Part shown: positions 28,689-38,158 of the stretch, piece by piece
How positions within the stretch are numbered: the stretch's first letter is position 1
Layout of the letters: every line of letters starts with the position of its first letter
The notes under the pieces: generated by a model
The model's database searches: none
Seen by the model: only the letters and a program-made list of their open reading frames with translations
Told to the model about the DNA's origin: nothing
From: Staphylococcus delphini
GTDB lineage: Bacteria > Bacillota > Bacilli > Staphylococcales > Staphylococcaceae
DNA length: 64,000 nucleotides
NCBI RefSeq assembly: GCF_900636325.1
Contig: NZ_LR134263.1
Coordinates: forward strand, 1,302,001 to 1,366,000
Direction: 5' to 3'
Translations under genes and position numbers: made by a program

Positions 28689-31316
28689 GTGGACAAACTT
28701 ATATTAATTGATGGTAATAGTTTAAGTTTTAGAGCTTTTTATGCATTGCCGTTGTTAAAAAATAAAGCAGGGATTCATACAAATGCCATATATGGTTTTG
28801 CGCGTTTGTTAGAAAAGATTATTAAAGAAGAACAACCGACGCATTTTCTCGTGGCATTCGACGCTGGAAAAACGACATTTAGACATGAGACGTATCAAGA
28901 TTATAAAGGGGGACGTCAAAAAACGCCGCCTGAATTGAGTGAGCAGTTCCCGTATATTCGCCAATTAATAGATGCCTATCAAATTCAACGTTATGAACTT
29001 GAAAACTATGAAGCAGATGATATTATTGGAACACTTAGTCGTGAAGCGGATGAAGCGGGCATGCAAACAATCATCATTACTGGGGACCGAGATTTAACCC
29101 AACTCGCTACAGACCAAGTGACAATCTATTATACGAAAAAAGGTGTGACGGACGTTGATCATTACACACCAAAGTTTATTGCTGAAAAATATAATGGGCT
29201 CACACCGTCTCAAATTGTTGATTTAAAAGGCTTAATGGGAGATACTTCTGACAATATTCCAGGTGTGGCAGGTGTCGGTGAAAAAACAGCGCTGAAACTG
29301 TTAAATCAATTTGAAACAGTTGAAGGTGTTTATGACCATATTGGAGAAGTGTCAGGTAAAAAGCTAAAAGAAAAACTTGAAAATAGTCGGGATGATGCGT
29401 TAATGAGTAAAACTTTAGCGACGATTAATTGTGATAGTCCGATTACAGTATCACTCAAAGACACACGTTTACCTCAAAATATAGATGAAAGTGCTAAAAT
29501 CGAGTTGTTCAAGTCGTTAGAATTCCGTCAGTTGCTCGATGGGATGGATGTCGAGGCAGACAATGCTACGGCGAGTCGAGATTTTGAGCCGATAAATGAC
29601 ATGTCAAAAATAGATTTTAACCAATTGTCAGAAGCGGCGATTCATGTTGAAGTTGCGGGATCAAATTACTTAAAAGATGAGTTATTAAAATTTGGTTTGT
29701 ACGACGGCGAACATTATGTCGTGATTCCATTTGACAAGGTCAGTGAATATCCAGAGTTAGTGGCTTGGTTAGAAGAGGAAACGACGCAAAAATGGGTACA
29801 TGATGCGAAGAAAACGTATATTGCGATGAAACGTTCAGACATTGCCATTCAAAATGTTGTTTTTGATACGATGTTAGCGAGCTATATTATCGATCCCTCG
29901 CGTACGATTGATGATGTACAGTCTGTCATGACGCATTTTGAGCAAACGTTCGTGCAAGATGATGTGTCGGTTTATGGTAAAGGCAAATCTTTCCACATAC
30001 CTGAAGATGAGGTGCTCGATAAACATATTGCTTCTATTTTAGATGCGATTCATGTCGTGCAACCACAAATGATGACCATTCTTGAAGCGCATGAGCAGAC
30101 ATCATTACTTTCAGAGATTGAGTTGCCACTTGCGCTCATTTTAAGTGAAATGGAATATATAGGGATTCATACTGACATCGACACATTAAAAGAGATGGAA
30201 ACAGTCATTCAAACAGAGTTGGATCAGTTAATCGAACAAATTCATGAACAAGCTGGTGAAACGTTTAACATTAACTCACCTAAACAATTAGGCGTCATTT
30301 TATTTGAAAAACTTGAGTTGCCAGTCATTAAAAAGACGAAAACGGGTTATTCAACAGCAGTCGATGTACTCGAAAAATTGCAAAATGCACATCCAATTAT
30401 CGACTACATTTTAACATATCGTACATTATCGAAACTGCAGTCGACTTATGTTGAAGGTTTACAAAAAGTGATTTGGGATGACGGTCGTATTCATACACGT
30501 TTTAATCAAACGCTAGCACAAACAGGTCGTCTGTCTTCGGTGGACCCGAACTTACAAAACATTCCAATTCGTTTAGAAGAGGGACGTAAAATTCGTAAAG
30601 CGTTTAAGTCTACGCACGATGATTATGTCATTCTTGCAGCGGATTACTCACAAATTGAATTACGTGTTTTAGCCCATATTACAGGAGACCCGACGTTGCA
30701 ACAAGCGTTTAATGATAATGAAGATGTCCATACTACAACTGCGATGAAAGTGTTTAACGTTGCAGCTGATGAGGTCACGTCATTAATGCGTCGCCAAGCA
30801 AAAGCGGTGAACTTTGGTATCGTCTATGGCATTAGTGATTATGGGCTGAGTCAAAGTTTAGGTATAACACGTAAAGAAGCGCAACAATTTATTGATGATT
30901 ACTTGAACCATTTTCCAGGTGTGAAAGATTATATGGACAACATTGTGCAAGATGCCAAACAACAAGGATACGTGGAGACATTGTTAAAACGCCGTCGTTA
31001 CATTCCAGACATTACGAGTCGTAACTTTAACTTACGTGGATTTGCAGAACGAACTGCGATGAACTCGCCAATTCAAGGAAGTGCGGCAGATATTATAAAA
31101 TTAGCGATGGTCCAATTCCACCGTGAAGTACAAAAGACATCGTTTAAAGCTCAGTTATTGTTACAAGTACACGATGAATTGATTTTTGAAGTGCCGAAAG
31201 ATGAAGTAGATGAATTCAGCAAATTTGTTGAGGAAATTATGGCGCATGCATTACAATTAGATGTCCCATTAAGTGTAGAATCAGATTATGGGAAAACTTG
31301 GTATGATGCAAAATAG
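28689..31316 (+). CDS. polA: DNA polymerase I
   Basis: Repair and Okazaki-fragment polymerase of 875 residues. The N-terminal 5'-3' exonuclease (about 1-290) has LILIDGNSLSFRAF, FDAGKTTFRHE, YEADDIIGT and GDTSDNIPGVAGVGEKTA. The middle 3'-5' exonuclease-like domain (about 300-470) lacks the catalytic Asp and Glu (IHVEVAGSN in place of FDTET), as in other Bacillales. The polymerase has DYSQIELRVLAH, RRQAKAVNFGIVYG and QVHDELIFE. GTG 28689 is chosen for GGAGGG 6 bp upstream; ATG 28635 has no ribosome site. Confidence 0.95.
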   Translation: MDKLILIDGNSLSFRAFYALPLLKNKAGIHTNAIYGFARLLEKIIKEEQPTHFLVAFDAGKTTFRHETYQDYKGGRQKTPPELSEQFPYIRQLIDAYQIQRYELENYEADDIIGTLSREADEAGMQTIIITGDRDLTQLATDQVTIYYTKKGVTDVDHYTPKFIAEKYNGLTPSQIVDLKGLMGDTSDNIPGVAGVGEKTALKLLNQFETVEGVYDHIGEVSGKKLKEKLENSRDDALMSKTLATINCDSPITVSLKDTRLPQNIDESAKIELFKSLEFRQLLDGMDVEADNATASRDFEPINDMSKIDFNQLSEAAIHVEVAGSNYLKDELLKFGLYDGEHYVVIPFDKVSEYPELVAWLEEETTQKWVHDAKKTYIAMKRSDIAIQNVVFDTMLASYIIDPSRTIDDVQSVMTHFEQTFVQDDVSVYGKGKSFHIPEDEVLDKHIASILDAIHVVQPQMMTILEAHEQTSLLSEIELPLALILSEMEYIGIHTDIDTLKEMETVIQTELDQLIEQIHEQAGETFNINSPKQLGVILFEKLELPVIKKTKTGYSTAVDVLEKLQNAHPIIDYILTYRTLSKLQSTYVEGLQKVIWDDGRIHTRFNQTLAQTGRLSSVDPNLQNIPIRLEEGRKIRKAFKSTHDDYVILAADYSQIELRVLAHITGDPTLQQAFNDNEDVHTTTAMKVFNVAADEVTSLMRRQAKAVNFGIVYGISDYGLSQSLGITRKEAQQFIDDYLNHFPGVKDYMDNIVQDAKQQGYVETLLKRRRYIPDITSRNFNLRGFAERTAMNSPIQGSAADIIKLAMVQFHREVQKTSFKAQLLLQVHDELIFEVPKDEVDEFSKFVEEIMAHALQLDVPLSVESDYGKTWYDAK

Positions 31317-31335
31317 AAAGTAGGTATAACAATCA

Positions 31336-32208
31336 ATGCCAGAATTACCAGAAGTCGAACATGTCAAACGTGGCATTACGCCTCACATTATACAACAAAA
31401 GATTATAGATGTGACGTTTTCGGAACCTGTCAAACGCGGTAAGTTAGAAGGGAAAGAAACGATTATTAAAGGGATTGGTCTTGATGCTTTTGTGAAGAAT
31501 ACGGTCGGTTTTGAGATAACTGATGTACAACGCCGCAGTAAATATATTTTGTTTCGTATCCAAAGTGGGAATGTTGCACGTACATTAATTTCACATTTAG
31601 GGATGGCAGGTGCATTTTTTGTCGTGCAATCGCTTGATGACATTACGATACCGAATTTTCGAAAGCATTGGCAAGTTGTGTTTCATTTAGAAAATGGTAT
31701 TAAATTAGTCTATTCAGATATTCGCCGGTTTGGTGAGATTCGGAATGTCGAAAGTTTAGAGGCTTATCCTTCAATTTTAGAGATTGCGCCTGAACCTTTT
31801 GAACAAGAGGCATTGGCCCATTATCTTGCTAAAAGTGATGAAAAGAAATATTTAAACAAAGCGATTAAGCCATTTATACTGGATCATCGTGTGATATCGG
31901 GTTGTGGCAATATTTATGCGTGTGAAGCGCTGTTTGATGCACAAATTCATCCGGAGAAAAAAGTAAAAGACTTGTCAGTACAGGAAAAGACAAACTTATT
32001 TAATAGTGTAGTAAAAGTTTTAGAAATGGGTATTTTAAATGGTGGGACAAGTGTGTCAGATTATGTACATGCTGATGGTCAAAGAGGAACCATGCAAGAT
32101 CATTTGAAAGTATATCAACAAAAGCGCTGTGCAACGTGTGAAACAGCGATAGAAACAGTTATTATTTCAGGACGAAATACACATTTTTGTCCAAATTGCC
32201 AAAGTTAG
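31336..32208 (+). CDS. mutM: Formamidopyrimidine-DNA glycosylase
   Basis: Removes 8-oxoguanine and formamidopyrimidines, then cleaves the abasic site. It has 290 residues starting PELPEVE, where Pro2 is the catalytic nucleophile and Glu3 essential. The helix-two-turn-helix includes [12 protein letters not shown], and the C-terminal zinc finger has the four Cys in CATC and CPNC. It follows polA by 19 bp in a repair-related polA-mutM-coaE cluster. Confidence 0.96.
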   Translation: MPELPEVEHVKRGITPHIIQQKIIDVTFSEPVKRGKLEGKETIIKGIGLDAFVKNTVGFEITDVQRRSKYILFRIQSGNVARTLISHLGMAGAFFVVQSLDDITIPNFRKHWQVVFHLENGIKLVYSDIRRFGEIRNVESLEAYPSILEIAPEPFEQEALAHYLAKSDEKKYLNKAIKPFILDHRVISGCGNIYACEALFDAQIHPEKKVKDLSVQEKTNLFNSVVKVLEMGILNGGTSVSDYVHADGQRGTMQDHLKVYQQKRCATCETAIETVIISGRNTHFCPNCQS

Positions 32209-32221
32209 GATAGGTGAAATT

Positions 32222-32845
32222 ATGCCCAAAGTCATTGGATTAACAGGGGGGATTGCTACTGGAAAATCGACAGTGGCAGAATTACTCGCAATACATGGTT
32301 TTAAAATCGTCGACGCAGATGTTTCAGCAAGGAAAGCAGTTGCCAAAGGGACGGAAGGTTTAAAAAAAGTTCAAGCGCTATTTGGCGATGAAGCGATCAA
32401 TGAAGATGGCGAAATGAATCGTACCTATGTCGGACAACAAGTGTTTTTTGATGATGAAAAAAGAAAACAACTCAATGCGATCGTGCATCCTATTGTCGGC
32501 AAAATGATGAATCAAGAGCGTGACCAATATTTAGCAGAAGGTCACAATGTCATTATGGATATTCCACTGTTATTTGAAAATCATTTAGAAGATACAGTAG
32601 ATGAAGTTTGGCTTGTTTATGCGTCTGAACCGATACAACTCGATCGATTAATGGCGCGTAATGAGTTGTCTATAGAAGATGCCAAAGCAAGAATTTATAG
32701 CCAAATTTCAATTGATAAAAAGAGTCGCATGGCGGATGTCGTCATTGATAATTTAGGTTCTAAGTTGGAATTAAAGCAAAATTTAGAACAGATTTTAGTG
32801 GATAAAGGATTTTTAGAAGGTTATCATAGCGACTCAGAAGCATAG
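32222..32845 (+). CDS. coaE: Dephospho-CoA kinase
   Basis: Last step of coenzyme A synthesis: phosphorylates the 3' hydroxyl of dephospho-CoA. It has 207 residues, with the P-loop [12 protein letters not shown] at the N-terminus, DADVSARK, and the lid-region [15 protein letters not shown]. It sits 13 bp after mutM, the common Firmicute order, and ends at a terminator. Confidence 0.95.
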   Translation: MPKVIGLTGGIATGKSTVAELLAIHGFKIVDADVSARKAVAKGTEGLKKVQALFGDEAINEDGEMNRTYVGQQVFFDDEKRKQLNAIVHPIVGKMMNQERDQYLAEGHNVIMDIPLLFENHLEDTVDEVWLVYASEPIQLDRLMARNELSIEDAKARIYSQISIDKKSRMADVVIDNLGSKLELKQNLEQILVDKGFLEGYHSDSEA

Positions 32846-32874
32846 TGAAGGATAATTGTCGTGAATATTAAAAT

Positions 32875-32922
32875 AAATTCAGGAGCTTGGATATGCGTTT
32901 GTCTAAGTTCCTGAAATTTTTT
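32875..32922 (+). terminator. Intrinsic terminator after coaE
   Basis: AAATTCAGGA and TCCTGAAATTT arms with CTTGG/CTAAG continuing the stem, ending in TTTTTT. Confidence 0.85.
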
Positions 32923-32973
32923 GCGTTTTATGATTGTTTTGGTTGATGAAGTGCAATAACAAAAAATAATAGT

Positions 32974-33010
32974 AGAAAACGGTTTCATTTTATCGCAATT
33001 GTGATATACT
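32974..33010 (+). promoter_or_regulatory. Strong cre-like site at the gapB promoter
   Basis: AGAAAACGGTTTCA (32974-32987) matches the CcpA cre consensus at eight of nine fixed positions. A TATACT (33005-33010) 17 bp later is a plausible -10, so the site would cover the -35 and fit glucose repression of a gluconeogenic gene. Confidence 0.65.
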
Positions 33011-33052
33011 GTTAAATATAAGTATAACACATTGATAAGGAGTGCTTTAAAC

Positions 33053-34069
33053 ATGACGACAAAGATTGCGATTAACGGTCTGGGGCGTATCGGCCGTATG
33101 GTTTTGAGAGTGGCATTAAATAGAGAAGATGTTGAGGTTGTAGCGATTAATGCAAGCTATCCACCAGAAACGATTGCGCACCTCATTAAGTATGACACAA
33201 CACACGGACGCTTTAATCAGACGGTTGAACCGATTGAAGATGGCATACAAGTGAATGGTAAAAAGATTAAACTTGTGTCAGATCGTAATCCTGAAAATTT
33301 ACCATGGGCAGCATTAGATATCGATATCGTAGTAGAAGCAACAGGTAAATTTAATCATGGCGATAAAGCAGATGCCCACATTCGCGCAGGTGCTAAAAAG
33401 GTAATTTTAACAGGGCCTTCAAAAGGAGGAGACGTACAAACGATTGTGAAAGGTGTCAATGACCAAGACATCGATACAGAACGTTATGACATTTTTAGTA
33501 ACGCATCTTGTACGACAAACTGTTTAGCACCGATTGCCAAATTATTAAATGATCGTTTTGGAATCGAAAATGGCTTAATGACGACAGTACATGCCGTGAC
33601 AAACGACCAAAACAATTTAGACAATCCACATAAAGATTTACGTCGTGCACGTGCAGCTTTTGAAAGTATCATTCCAACATCAACCGGTGCAGCAAAAGCA
33701 CTCGCACTTGTTTTACCAGAACTTGAAGGTAAAATGCACGGGATGGCGTTACGCGTGCCAACTAAAAATGTGTCACTTGTTGACTTGGTCGTTGATTTAA
33801 AACAATCTGTGACTAAAGAAGAAGTGAATCAATTATTTAAAGACAATGATTTAAATGGTGTTGTCGCTGTTTCGGATGAGCCACTTGTATCAGATGATTT
33901 CACGACTGATGCACATTCAGCAATTGTCGACACACCTTCAACAATCGTCATGGGAGATCGTAAAGTTAAAGTACTCGCATGGTATGACAATGAATGGGGT
34001 TATTCAACAAGAGTGGTCGACGTGTTACAACAAATCGCTGCTCAAATTCCAAGCACAGTTGCACAATAA
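33053..34069 (+). CDS. gapB: Glyceraldehyde-3-phosphate dehydrogenase, GapB type
   Basis: The second, gluconeogenic (NADP-preferring) GAPDH of Bacillales. It has 338 residues, with the Rossmann start KIAINGLGRIGRMVLR, catalytic Cys153 in SNASCTTNCLAP and WYDNEWGYSTRVVD near the end. Assignment as GapB rather than the glycolytic GapA rests on isolation from pgk/tpi genes, position after coaE, and ASYPPE where NAD-type enzymes have Asp after the second strand. ATG 33053 follows AAGGAGTG; TTG 33032 is rejected. Confidence 0.93.
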   Translation: MTTKIAINGLGRIGRMVLRVALNREDVEVVAINASYPPETIAHLIKYDTTHGRFNQTVEPIEDGIQVNGKKIKLVSDRNPENLPWAALDIDIVVEATGKFNHGDKADAHIRAGAKKVILTGPSKGGDVQTIVKGVNDQDIDTERYDIFSNASCTTNCLAPIAKLLNDRFGIENGLMTTVHAVTNDQNNLDNPHKDLRRARAAFESIIPTSTGAAKALALVLPELEGKMHGMALRVPTKNVSLVDLVVDLKQSVTKEEVNQLFKDNDLNGVVAVSDEPLVSDDFTTDAHSAIVDTPSTIVMGDRKVKVLAWYDNEWGYSTRVVDVLQQIAAQIPSTVAQ

Positions 34070-34120
34070 ATGATAGGTTTTTATCCATTTGAAATCCTTT
34101 CTTTTAAAATATATAACAAT

Positions 34121-34160
34121 AATTGCCCTTATAGACACGTGTGCTTAGGGGCAATTTTTT
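34121..34160 (+). terminator. Intrinsic terminator after gapB
   Basis: AATTGCCC pairs with GGGCAATT, extended by TA/TA with small mismatches, followed by TTTTTT. Confidence 0.85.
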
Positions 34161-34350
34161 AGTTTTTGCTCTTGATTCATTTAAAACCAGAGAGATGGGT
34201 AAGTTCGACTAAATCCAAATGCACATCATTTAAGTCAAATATCGAGCTACTACCTTAAGAGAGTTTGTTTTAAAAGCTGTATACATCAATGATCATTAGT
34301 AAGTAGCTCAGCATTTTCCTCGACGTTAACCCAGTAGCAGTCTAGGTAAC

Positions 34351-34395
34351 GATGAATGGATGCACTGGTGAATTGATAAACGGTGTCCCAAAAAC
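34351..34395. repeat. Fragment of repeat family 1
   Basis: GATGAATGGATGCACTGG then GATAAACGGTGTCCCAAAAA parallels 34691-34734 in the same orientation with scattered substitutions. It is a diverged third copy of the family 1 core. Confidence 0.75.
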
Positions 34396-34489
34396 AAAAA
34401 ATAAGATGAAACGAGGCTGAACTTTTTGATGAAGTGAACTGTGGGGATGTATGACACTGTTCTCTTTACTTGCGCTTGTTCGTGCAAGA

Positions 34490-34617
34490 TTGCCGGATGG
34501 ACGAGACTCCCGAGGGAATGCGTGCATATTGCTGACAGTCGCTTCTTTACTTTAATAGTGGTTGCTGTTTATCGCAGTAGCTGTCTGACTTCTCAACGTA
34601 TACACTTTTGAGAAGTC
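34490..34617. repeat. Family 2 fragment followed by a perfect hairpin
   Basis: AAGATTGCCGGATGGACGAG then ACTCCCGAGGGA (about 34490-34519) resembles the centre of the 25200-25612 element. At 34587-34617, GACTTCTCAA and TTGAGAAGTC form a perfect 10-bp stem with an 11-base loop and no T-run. Confidence 0.65.
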
Positions 34618-34660
34618 TAGTCAGCCTTGCGGGGGCAGTACGACGAAATCTTTGTTACAC

Positions 34661-34863
34661 ATGAGATTTCTGTACTGCTCCCAAAATCCACAATGAATGG
34701 ATGCGCTGGGAATCAATAAACGGTGTTCCAAAAGCAGGATTTTCGACAGAACTCCCGCGATTTCGACAAAATTTGGAAATCAATTTTGCTCATCGCTCGG
34801 TTCTGCTCAAATCCTAAGCGCTTTTGTCACAACCTCCCCTCAGCCCCTGGGAAACGCGAGTCC
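34661..34863. repeat. Dispersed intergenic repeat, family 1, long copy
   Basis: Inverted relative to 9195-9314 and nearly identical outside an 82-bp segment at 34757-34838. That segment is bounded by CTCCC on both sides (34752-34756 and 34834-34838), and the short copy has a single CTCCC at the junction. Confidence 0.9.
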
Positions 34864-35072
34864 AAGACGGCAATCGTATGCATCCGACATGTTCCAAAAA
34901 GACCGATATGTTCCAAAAAACCGACATGTTCAAAAAGGAAAGCCACTAGCATGTTCAAAAGACAAGCCCACTCGTAACACTAGGCACACTGCCACAAATA
35001 TCCTAACTTTTGAAATCATGTCGTTTCATAGTATAATGAAACAAAAACTATGACTAAGAAGGTGACAAAGTC
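34864..35072. other. Upstream region of nrdR
   Basis: Outside the microrepeat, AGTATAATGAAAC just before nrdR (TATAAT about 35032-35037) is a candidate -10 with no clear -35. The rest of the 34161-35072 gap is the mosaic of repeats listed separately, with no gene seen. Confidence 0.45.
34884..34966. repeat. Degenerate 18-19-bp tandem microrepeat
   Basis: CCGACATGTTCCAAAAAGA (34884-34902), CCGATATGTTCCAAAAAA (34903-34920) and CCGACATGTTCAAAAAGG (34921-34938) are adjacent units; AGCATGTTCAAAAGACAAG (about 34948-34966) is a diverged fourth. Confidence 0.85.
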
Positions 35073-35540
35073 GTGAAATGTCCAAAATGCAATCATACCC
35101 AATCTCGAGTAGTGGATTCGAGACATGCAGATGATATGAATGCAATTAGAAGAAGACGTGAATGTGACAATTGTGGTACACGTTTCACTACTTTTGAACA
35201 TATAGAAATGAGTCCGCTTATCGTCGTCAAAAAAGACGGTACACGCGAACAGTTCAATCGAGAAAAAATATTAAATGGCTTAGTGCGCTCGTGTGAAAAG
35301 CGACCCGTCCGTTTCCAACAATTGGAAGAAATTACGAATCAAGTTGAATGGAAATTGCGTGAAGAAGGCATTGCAGAAGTGTCATCTAGAGATATAGGGG
35401 AGTATGTCATGGATTTATTAATGCATGTCGACCAAGTCTCTTATGTGCGATTTGCTTCTGTGTATCGAGAATTTAAAGATGTGGATCAATTATTAAAATC
35501 TATGCAAGGGATATTGAAAGAAAACAAGCGGAGTGAATAA
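35073..35540 (+). CDS. nrdR: Transcriptional repressor NrdR
   Basis: Zinc- and nucleotide-binding repressor of ribonucleotide reductase genes. It has 155 residues: an N-terminal zinc ribbon with CPKC and CDNC, the Arg-rich [10 protein letters not shown] segment, then an ATP-cone (about 46-136) with [16 protein letters not shown]. The start is GTG with AAGAAGGTGA upstream. It is followed 3 bp later by dnaB, so this regulator of dNTP supply is grouped with replication initiation genes. Confidence 0.96.
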   Translation: MKCPKCNHTQSRVVDSRHADDMNAIRRRRECDNCGTRFTTFEHIEMSPLIVVKKDGTREQFNREKILNGLVRSCEKRPVRFQQLEEITNQVEWKLREEGIAEVSSRDIGEYVMDLLMHVDQVSYVRFASVYREFKDVDQLLKSMQGILKENKRSE

Positions 35541-35543
35541 CGA

Positions 35544-36917
35544 ATGAATCAATTTATGTATCAAAATCAGTTAAGTCCGCACGACGGCTTTATCGTCATG
35601 CGTCCATTTCAATATCATGCAGTACACTATGATATTTTGAATCGGTTATTCACACCGTTAGTTGGTGCTGAAGCAATCGGTGTGTACCAGTTTTTGAACC
35701 AATTTGAGTCTGCTACATTCGACCAAGGTTTTACACATTATACGATTATGTCGGAGTTAAAATTGAGCCTCGGCCGCTTTAGAGAGTTTTTAGATTTGTT
35801 AGAAGGCATTGGCCTGTTAAAAACGTTCGTCCGTCAATCTGAAAACACGACACAATTTGTGTATGAACTCATCCCGCCACCCACGCCAGAACGTTTTTTC
35901 AATGATCCGATGTTGTCGATTTATTTTTATGAAGTTGTCGGACAAGAACGGTATCATACATTGAAAAATTATTTTATGCCAACACCACTCGATTTGGCGG
36001 GATTTTCAAATGTGACGAAAAAGTTTACGGATGTCTTTAAAGTACCTAAGCAACAAGTGGCCACTTCAGATGTAGCGCTTAAAGCATCGCAATATCAAGG
36101 GGTTGATTTAACAGATGTGACGTTTGATTTTGAATTGTTGGCTGACATGTTGCAGACGCATTATGTGAGCCAAACGATTTTATCAGAACCGACAAAATCG
36201 CTGATCGTTCAATTGGCGACATTGTATCGTTTATCGCCGGACGTTATGAAGACGATTATTTTGAAATCGCTCAATGCAGATCAATCTTTATCCGTTAAAG
36301 ATTTACGCAAACAAGCACAAAGTTACTATTTAATGGAACATCAACAACAATTACCATCATTACAGCCGCAAGTGACGGTGACCGCTTCGGAACAAATGTC
36401 TGAAGCACAAGAAAAAACGGTGTCAAATTGGGATGAGTGGTTTGCTTTAATGGATCAAACGAGTCCGATTGTCATGCTCACGGAATATGGAGGTTCTGAG
36501 CCGCCTCGTTATCAAAAAGATATGGTGGAAGAATTAGTGCAACGTGAAGGCTTTAATTTTGGGGCTATCAATATTTTATTGCAATATGTGATGCAAAAAA
36601 CGGATAATAACTTACCTGAAAAATATGTTTATTCCGTTGCTTCAACATGGAAAAAAAGTGGTGTGACGGACGCGCGTTCTGCATATGAGAAGGCGATGGA
36701 AATTCAAAAAAATCAGGAAAAATCGAAACAAAAACGAATGGAAAGCTATAGTCAAAACGCAAACGGTCCATTTTATCACAAAAAAGAAAAACAACCGCGT
36801 TGGGTGACGCATCCAGAAGAGTACGAACAAAAAGAGGAAGATCAAGAAGCATTGGAAAAAGATCGTGCAGCGTTCTTGAAAAGGTTAGAACAAAAGAGAA
36901 GGGCGGGTGAAGATTAA
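35544..36917 (+). CDS. dnaB: Replication initiation and membrane attachment protein DnaB
   Basis: Firmicute DnaB (unrelated to E. coli DnaB helicase) works with DnaD and DnaI to load the replicative helicase at oriC and stalled forks. It has 457 residues: an N-terminal winged-helix part (about 1-150), DDBH1/DDBH2 helical domains (DDBH2 near 325-395, with INILLQYVMQKTDNNLPEKYVY) and a charged, Lys/Glu-rich C-terminal tail. GGAGTGA at the end of nrdR serves as ribosome site. Its stop overlaps the dnaI start (TAATG). Confidence 0.93.
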   Translation: MNQFMYQNQLSPHDGFIVMRPFQYHAVHYDILNRLFTPLVGAEAIGVYQFLNQFESATFDQGFTHYTIMSELKLSLGRFREFLDLLEGIGLLKTFVRQSENTTQFVYELIPPPTPERFFNDPMLSIYFYEVVGQERYHTLKNYFMPTPLDLAGFSNVTKKFTDVFKVPKQQVATSDVALKASQYQGVDLTDVTFDFELLADMLQTHYVSQTILSEPTKSLIVQLATLYRLSPDVMKTIILKSLNADQSLSVKDLRKQAQSYYLMEHQQQLPSLQPQVTVTASEQMSEAQEKTVSNWDEWFALMDQTSPIVMLTEYGGSEPPRYQKDMVEELVQREGFNFGAINILLQYVMQKTDNNLPEKYVYSVASTWKKSGVTDARSAYEKAMEIQKNQEKSKQKRMESYSQNANGPFYHKKEKQPRWVTHPEEYEQKEEDQEALEKDRAAFLKRLEQKRRAGED

Positions 36918-37840
36918 TGAAAAGTTTTAATAGTATTATCGGTGGCAACAATGCATTCGAACAAAAGATTCAACAAATTAAAAAGCAAGTCTTAGCGGAT
37001 CCAGATGTGAAAGCATTTTTAGCCGCACACCAATCTGAAGTAACGAACCGAATGATTGAGGAAGATTTGAACATCTTGCAGGAATATAAAGATCAGCAAA
37101 AACACTACGATGGGACACATACGTATGAAAATTGTCCTAATTTCGTAAGGGGTCACATTCCTGAATTGTATATTGATCAACAACATATCAAAATTCGTTA
37201 CAAGTCTTGCCCATGCAAAATCAGGCACGACGAGGAACAAAATGCGAAAAGTATGATTACATCATTTCATATGCATCCCGATACGTTAAACGCCAAAATT
37301 AAAGATATTTATATGACGCGACGCAATCGTTTAGATTTAGCCATGCAATTAGACGATTTAATTGATGCGATTATTGAAAAGCGTCCGGTTAAAGGTTTTT
37401 ATTTATATGGTGAGTTTGGTACAGGGAAGTCATTTATTTTAGGTGCGATTGCGAACGAGTTGAAAAACAACCGAGTCCCTTCGATGATTATTTATGTGCC
37501 AGAGTTTATTCGAACATTAAAAAATGGTTTTAAAGATGGTACGACAGCAAAACGTATTGAACAAGTTCGTGAAGCACGCGTATTATTTTTAGACGATTTA
37601 GGTGCTGAAGATATGACGCCTTGGGTACGTGATGAGGTGCTCGGTCCCATTTTACATTACCGTATGATTCAAGAACTTCCGACATTTTTCAGCTCAAATA
37701 TGAACTTAGATGAATTAGAAACACATTTGGCTGATACGAAAAATGGTGTTGATCGAATGAAAGCGAAACGGATTATGGAACGTGTGAAAACTTTGAGTAC
37801 ACCTTATTTACTTGAAGGAGAAAATTATCGTAAGCATTGA
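36917..37840 (+). CDS. dnaI: Primosomal protein DnaI (helicase loader ATPase)
   Basis: AAA+ ATPase that loads the replicative helicase. It has 307 residues. The N-terminal domain (about 1-110) carries Cys/His residues of the zinc-binding module (CPNFVRGH, SCPCKIRHDEE). The AAA+ part has Walker A GEFGTGKS and Walker B VLFLDDLGAEDM. It overlaps dnaB by one base. The promoter of the thrS leader is embedded across its stop codon. Confidence 0.95.
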   Translation: MKSFNSIIGGNNAFEQKIQQIKKQVLADPDVKAFLAAHQSEVTNRMIEEDLNILQEYKDQQKHYDGTHTYENCPNFVRGHIPELYIDQQHIKIRYKSCPCKIRHDEEQNAKSMITSFHMHPDTLNAKIKDIYMTRRNRLDLAMQLDDLIDAIIEKRPVKGFYLYGEFGTGKSFILGAIANELKNNRVPSMIIYVPEFIRTLKNGFKDGTTAKRIEQVREARVLFLDDLGAEDMTPWVRDEVLGPILHYRMIQELPTFFSSNMNLDELETHLADTKNGVDRMKAKRIMERVKTLSTPYLLEGENYRKH

Positions 37841-37864
37841 AAATTTTAAAAATAGCGTTATAAT
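37837..37864 (+). promoter_or_regulatory. Promoter of the thrS T-box leader
   Basis: TTGAAA (37837-37842), a 16-bp spacer and TATAAT (37859-37864). The -35 overlaps the dnaI stop codon. Confidence 0.7.
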
Positions 37865-37867
37865 ATG

Positions 37868-38118
37868 TATATAAATCAATAATGTTGCTAAAGTTTGAGG
37901 ATATGATATCGGTATCGCTATGGTACAGGGAACTACTGTGATTGAGAATGTAGTGCATAGTCATCGATGTTACTCCCTCTATAGATAAATGGTGTTTGTA
38001 ATGAATGCCCGGCTCAAGACCGTTATCTTATGTAGAGATGTCACAGGATAGGTATGTGACAAATTAGGGTGGTAACACGAAAACCTCGTCCCTTTTGTTG
38101 GGATGGGGTTTTTTATTT
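37868..38118 (+). ncRNA. T-box riboswitch (threonine) upstream of thrS
   Basis: A leader of about 250 nt senses uncharged tRNA-Thr. The T-box sequence AATTAGGGTGGTAACACG lies at 38062-38079, with TGGT as the tRNA acceptor-end binding bulge; the usual ACCGCG is AACACG here. The terminator pairs CCTCGTCCC with GGGATGGGG, followed by TTTTTT (38083-38113). Stem I is rich in T-box features (GAGGATATGA, CAGGGAACTACTG). The codon ACT at 37972-37974 is a candidate specifier. Confidence 0.92.
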
Positions 38119-38158
38119 TCTTCAATTTTAAGCAAAATATGTGAAATGGAGGATCATT

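Noticed and set aside
34884..34966. CRISPR-like repeat array
   Set aside because: Units of 18-19 bp are adjacent without unique spacers, and no cas genes are present.
34697..35053. Plus-strand frames of 118 and 84 codons before nrdR
   Set aside because: They cross the family 1 repeat and the microrepeat, lack ribosome sites, and give low-complexity products.
36568..36951. 127-codon minus-strand frame over the end of dnaB
   Set aside because: Antisense shadow of a Lys/Glu-rich coding stretch; no ribosome site.
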